Source: Chamaecrista fasciculata (Eukaryota > Streptophyta > Magnoliopsida > Fabales > Fabaceae). From it: a stretch of 64,000 nt of DNA. Positions within the stretch are counted from its first letter, which is position 1; each line of letters starts with the position of its first letter. Below, in pieces: positions 60,101 to 64,000 of the stretch. The position numbers and the translations under genes are program-made. The notes below the pieces were generated by a model. The model had not been told where the DNA came from, ran no database searches, and worked only from the letters and a program-made list of their open reading frames with translations. The stretch spans positions 26,710 to 90,709 of the forward strand of contig QANZ01010687.1 of the NCBI GenBank assembly GCA_003254925.1. Reading direction: 5' to 3'.

Positions 60101-63100
60101 GAAACAGAGACAACAAATTCAACTTCCGAAGAATTGCACATGAACTTCATCATTGCACACAGTGGATGAATGAAACCAACAACTTTAGGCTTAAATAATA
60201 TTCACCTAAGTGACAACACAAGCTCAGGTTCAGGACCAAGTGCAAAGGCCCAAACAGCTTCCCAGTCTACTCTGTTTTCATTTCTCACTAGAGGCCCAGC
60301 TTTGTCTTCACAAATATTTTGTAATGCCTTATCAAGCACAGATGAAAGCAGATGCAATGCAAGGGCTCTTTGTCCAGGAACCTAAAAACAAGATTTAGCA
60401 GATATTAAGATTGAGAAAAAAAATGGGGGAAATATATGAACAAGTCAAGAATCACTCCGTCCCAAAAGCTTAAGCTGTTAGAAGAAAGCTCAAAAATAGT
60501 TGTAACATATACATCTTTAACACAACCCCTGATGTAAAAGTGAGTAAACAAAGTTACGGGCCTACCATATCTGTCTCTAAAATTTAGTTTAATTTAAAGA
60601 ATAGATAGGGGGCAGTGATTGAAGTATTGAACTTTTGAACGCATGCACTTGGTTATGAAGATTTGATACCATGTGAATGGCAACTTCAGCCCAAAAGCTC
60701 AAGCTTTGAGGAGAAGACTGGGTAATGGATTAGATATACATCTCTAACCAAACCCCTATCATTTTACATGTTCAAACTATACACATGTCAAGCAAGTTCT
60801 TCCAAACTGTGCCATGCATTAAAACTAAGGATGCATCTAACTGAAAGATACAAAATGTAGACAACATTTGAACATATGGCATACCACACTTCTAGTGAGT
60901 GCCACTGCTTCTTTGATTGTGTAACCAGCTGCACTAGGATCCCCTTCAGTCCGCAGGTAATCACGCTCAGCAAGATTTTCTGCAGCTTGTCAAACAGAAT
61001 TGTCACATTTAAGTTGTAACGTAAAATACTTGAAAACAACAGATGAAAAATATTAGAATAATAAAGCATACCATTTACAGGCACCAAATCAGTATTTTCA
61101 ACAACATCCCCATCCAAAGAATATCGTAATTCCCTAACAGCCTCAACTCTGTCACTCCAAGCATTCCATGAGCTACTAGTTGCAGTGGTTGATATTTTTG
61201 TCACATTATTCTCATTATCTAGCTTATTTTCTGTATATTGTAAGGGTGGCGCCATCATGGTGTGGGACACACTGTTCTCAGTATGCTTTGAACGTCTTGC
61301 GTCTTGGATATCCTCAACATGCTGATTTGCAGAGTCATAACCTGTACCCACTTCTGAGACTGAAATATTTTGTTTCTTCAGTTTTCGCTCACCCCTTTTT
61401 TGTAGTAGTTTTAATAATGCAGGGTTCATCTTCTCCATGATCTCAACTTGGGCTTCTGCAATCTCCTCAGATGACATATGCTTAATCCGAGCTCGATTTT
61501 CAGCATCAATTTGATTTTCAAGAGACAAGGACTCTTGTTCATTTATAAATTTGTTGGAACTAGGAAAAGAATCTAAACTTGAAGTCAAACTATTTTGCAG
61601 TGGTCTTTTTAGCAAATCCAGTGAACGAAAGTTGTCACCAGGAATTCTTTCAGTGCTTATCCGGCAGCTCCCAGTCCCACATTTTGATTCTTCATTGTCA
61701 TCTTCAACTTTTTCCTGAAGATCTGGTTTATTTGAGTTATCCACCTCCTTGGCAGTGACTGTATGTGAGCTATGTGACTGTGCTTTAGCATCCACTTCCA
61801 TAGGAGCAATCAGACCTCTATCAGCAGAAGATGAGGTTTGGTTGTATGCAGTTTTACCTCTCTTTTTATCCTTTGTTTTCTCTTTAGTTTGCCTAGAGCG
61901 TAACATAGCTTCCTCTGATTTCTTCCCCAGCAAAGAATTATCCTCCTGAACGATCTCTTTCCACTTGCTAAAATCCAATCCTTTTTTCCTCCTCCTTTGT
62001 ACTGGTTTAGCATGGTCTTTAATAGGATCAAACTCCATGAAGTTTTTATCTTCTTCATCACCTTCAATATTATTATCACTATCATCAGTGTCATCCTCAC
62101 CCCCTTTACTACTCACTGGGCGCCAATACTGAAAAATCAAAACTTTGACCATCAATAATAAGGCTTGCCTATAATAGGAACTACTCATAATGCTAAGTTA
62201 GTGGCTTAGTGCAACTAGACTTTCATGCCAAAAAATGACTAACAATGGCACAGGTGGCACCAATATGAATAAGCTTAAAGATCAAAGTTTTCATTATTCT
62301 GGTTTAGTTTTGATTATAAAACTGACTGTAATAGTCCAATAATTCCTAGACGGTACCTTATTCACGTCAGTTAGCCTTCTCTTGCAGGATTCTCTTTAAG
62401 GTGCATCAGATATTGAAAATGTTTAGATTGTTTAACAGTGGATAGTTATTTTAACGAGGGCCTTGAGTTAATACTTGATAATTGTTACTTCTTGCGCCTG
62501 ACTCATCCTCTGTATACCTATTAAACCCCAGCTAACAATCCGTGTGATGACTAAGAACAGTTAGTGGTTCAAAGCCTAGGTTATTTTTCTTCTGCCTTCC
62601 ACCCTAAATTTCTTAATGTTATCAACTTCTCAGGATTTATTTCCTTGGCAAATCTCACAAAAGATTGACCTCACCAAAACACTAGTAGTTTCTTGATTGG
62701 ATTTCCCCTACAACCTATAAACATACGAACCCCGAATAGATACTGTACATGGCCCGGGTACAGCACTTCAAGTCAATTATTAAGCACTTAAGTATAACTA
62801 TCCTGCATCAAAGACACTTTAAGCTAAATAACATTTAAAGATTAGTTGAATTACCGACATCAGAAAAGCTTGAAAAAGAAACGAGTGAAAGAAAAAATAA
62901 AAATCCTTGTTATTAGCTATTTAAACTCCAAACTGATTAGGCCATGAGCAGCTACCAAAGAGCTAACTGATTGAGATTTTTACGTCTCTCATTTGACACT
63001 ATCTAACATTGATTCCGTCTTCACCAAACTAAGACTCGTACTCAGTTCCAAAGTGGGTTTCCAGTTCATTTTCCGTTGTCTAATTGTTAAAACTTAAAAA

Positions 63101-63387
63101 CCAAAATCACCGTCAAAATGGCAGCAAACTGAGTCGAAGAAAACACAGTAAGCACTTACAGGGCCATGGGAGCGATGACGGGCAACGGGAAAAGGAAGAA
63201 CGGTAGGTTTAGGCAAAGAGATGGAAGTAGAACTGCTCAGTGGCTTCTCTGAGATACCCTTTTCGACTACACATCCGACTAAGCCAGAGGCATCGTTTTC
63301 GCCTATTTGAAGTGAGTTCGACCCAAATATCTTCTGGCGAGTGAACCTCTTGGCTTCTTCCCCAACACCATTGTTCTGCTTCTCCAT
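54111..63387 (-). CDS. IYO: MINIYO / RPAP1 homologue, RNA polymerase II-associated protein
   Basis: Ten exons join in frame to 1587 residues: 63387-63160, 62128-61072, 60979-60885, 60381-60206, 59379-59274, 59176-58916, 58530-58345, 58233-55969, 55545-55336 and 54290-54111. The N-terminus has SGLVGCVVEKGISEKP and LPFPVARHRSHGP, typical of plant IYO. An RPAP1_N motif lies at about 284-328 (RIKHMSSEEIAEAQVEI, MEKMNPALLKLLQKRG). The RPAP1_C start is near 404 (AVRELRYSLDGDV), continuing AERDYLRTEGDPSAAGYT. The rest is long helical repeat. In Arabidopsis IYO binds Pol II and Elongator and its nuclear entry starts cell differentiation. The protein is somewhat longer than the Arabidopsis one (about 1465). 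The acceptor before exon 8 (AAAAAAG) is pyrimidine-poor, but it is the only phase-correct choice I found. Confidence 0.93.
54566..55014. mobile_element. 449-bp MITE in the last intron of the MINIYO homologue
   Basis: The ends AGAGTAAATTACACTTTTG and CAAAGTGTAATTTACCCT are inverse copies of the family in CRC intron 2. The perfect direct repeat AATAATAATA lies at 54556-54565 and 55015-55024. The central part has a second inverted pair around CCTAAACTCAGATTT. It lies between the last two exons. Confidence 0.8.
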
Positions 63388-63409
63388 GAAGACTACGGCG
63401 AAAATTCAC

Positions 63410-63830
63410 GAAAACGAAGGACAGGAAAATATTGGGAAGAAATGGCGAAAAGTTTTGTTTTTGGGGTCAAAAAGTGGAAAGAAAAAGTTGGGAGGGTTGA
63501 AGACTTGAAGTTGCTAGCTAGTTGGGCTTTCTGGGTTGGGCCAGCCCAGCCCATCATGAGCCCACTAACTAATCGTTTGTTTGAAAATTTTGCACTTCAC
63601 AACTTTCATATATCTCTCTTCCCTTACTTTTATGATGTTTGTTTGGGCCTTTGGGTGCCTCTTGGACTTTTTTGACAAATAAAAAGAGGTGGCCCAAAAG
63701 AAAATAAAATAAATTAAAATAACAATTCATTCTGAAATTAAAGTTTAAATATAAAATTAATACATAAAAATATATTGGCCAAAAAAAAATTACATAAAAA
63801 TATAATAGATATTAAATATTAGGGTAAACT
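63410..63830. promoter_or_regulatory. Upstream region of the MINIYO homologue
   Basis: Probable promoter of the minus-strand gene. It has GGGCC/GGCCCA motifs (GGGTTGGGCCAGCCCAGCCC at about 63533-63552, GGTGGCCCAAAAG at 63689). TGGGCC/GGCCCA sites are frequent in promoters of plant growth and ribosomal genes. No gene on the plus strand is convincing. Confidence 0.4.
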
Positions 63831-64000
63831 ACACTTTGGTACCATATAGTTTGGTCGTATTTCACTTTGGTACTCTATGGTTTTGAAATGACACTTTAGT
63901 ACCTTTTGGAGCTATTTTGTAATTTTAATCATAACAAATTTTACAAAAATTACATATTGACCCTAAACTTTTTTTAATTTTTCATTTTAGTCCCTAAATA
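63831..64000. mobile_element. MITE of the AGGGTAAA family, cut by the window edge
   Basis: Starts AGGGTAAACTACACTTTGG and continues with repeated TTTGGTACC-like phrases and 'ggagctattttgtaatttt', matching the inner part of the copy in CRC intron 2. The right end lies outside the window. Confidence 0.7.

Noticed and set aside
1..64000. CRISPR array, prokaryotic operon or integrated virus
   Set aside because: No regular spacer-repeat array, no phage or reverse-transcriptase proteins and no LTR pair were seen; gene structure is clearly plant nuclear.

Overview
The window is nuclear DNA of a flowering plant, almost certainly a eudicot. The genes are intron-rich with GT-AG introns, the intergenic DNA is AT-rich and full of MITE-like elements, and the protein set is plant-specific: a YABBY factor, a UDP-arabinopyranose mutase, a bifunctional HPPK/DHPS and a MINIYO homologue. 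I cannot name the species. I rebuilt exon structures by following reading frame across splice sites. Nine protein genes and one nuclear tRNA-Asp are supported. A partial gene start at the left edge and a decayed coding fragment near 1.7-2.1 kb are weak.

Layout: 2.8-4.4 kb (+) folate-pathway HPPK/DHPS; 5.5-7.2 kb (-) small RRM protein; 9.1-12.2 kb (-) cytochrome b5; 14.1-17.2 kb (+) secreted PI-PLC X-domain protein; 22.1-24.6 kb (+) UDP-arabinopyranose mutase; 28.4-28.8 kb (+) uL18-like protein; 30.3-40.5 kb (-) a 13-exon FYRN/FYRC protein with WD40-like repeats; 40.7 kb (-) tRNA-Asp(GTC) in the promoter of that gene; 50.9-52.2 kb (+) a CRABS CLAW-type YABBY gene running into a 639-base assembly gap; 54.1-63.4 kb (-) a MINIYO/RPAP1 homologue. 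The long spacers at 17-22, 24.6-28.4 and 41-50.8 kb hold no convincing genes.

The genes do not form a pathway. Each is a separately transcribed housekeeping or developmental gene: folate synthesis, ER electron transfer, wall-sugar interconversion, translation, Pol II regulation and carpel development. No operon-like or defence-type system is present.

The most unusual content is non-coding. Several long inverted-repeat (foldback) elements carry 8-10 bp target duplications. One of them, at 49.14-50.17 kb, has two equal 436-bp arms that include GC-rich, gene-like sequence. Other notable items are an 8-bp-flanked MITE just upstream of cytochrome b5, a tRNA-Cys-like sequence duplicated inside a PLC intron, a decayed copy of exon 1 inside intron 1 of the FYR gene, a four-copy repeat of about 40 residues in the FYR protein, and two miRNA-like hairpins. 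Ten isolated N bases, mostly next to repeats, suggest local assembly joins that should be checked before structural claims are trusted.
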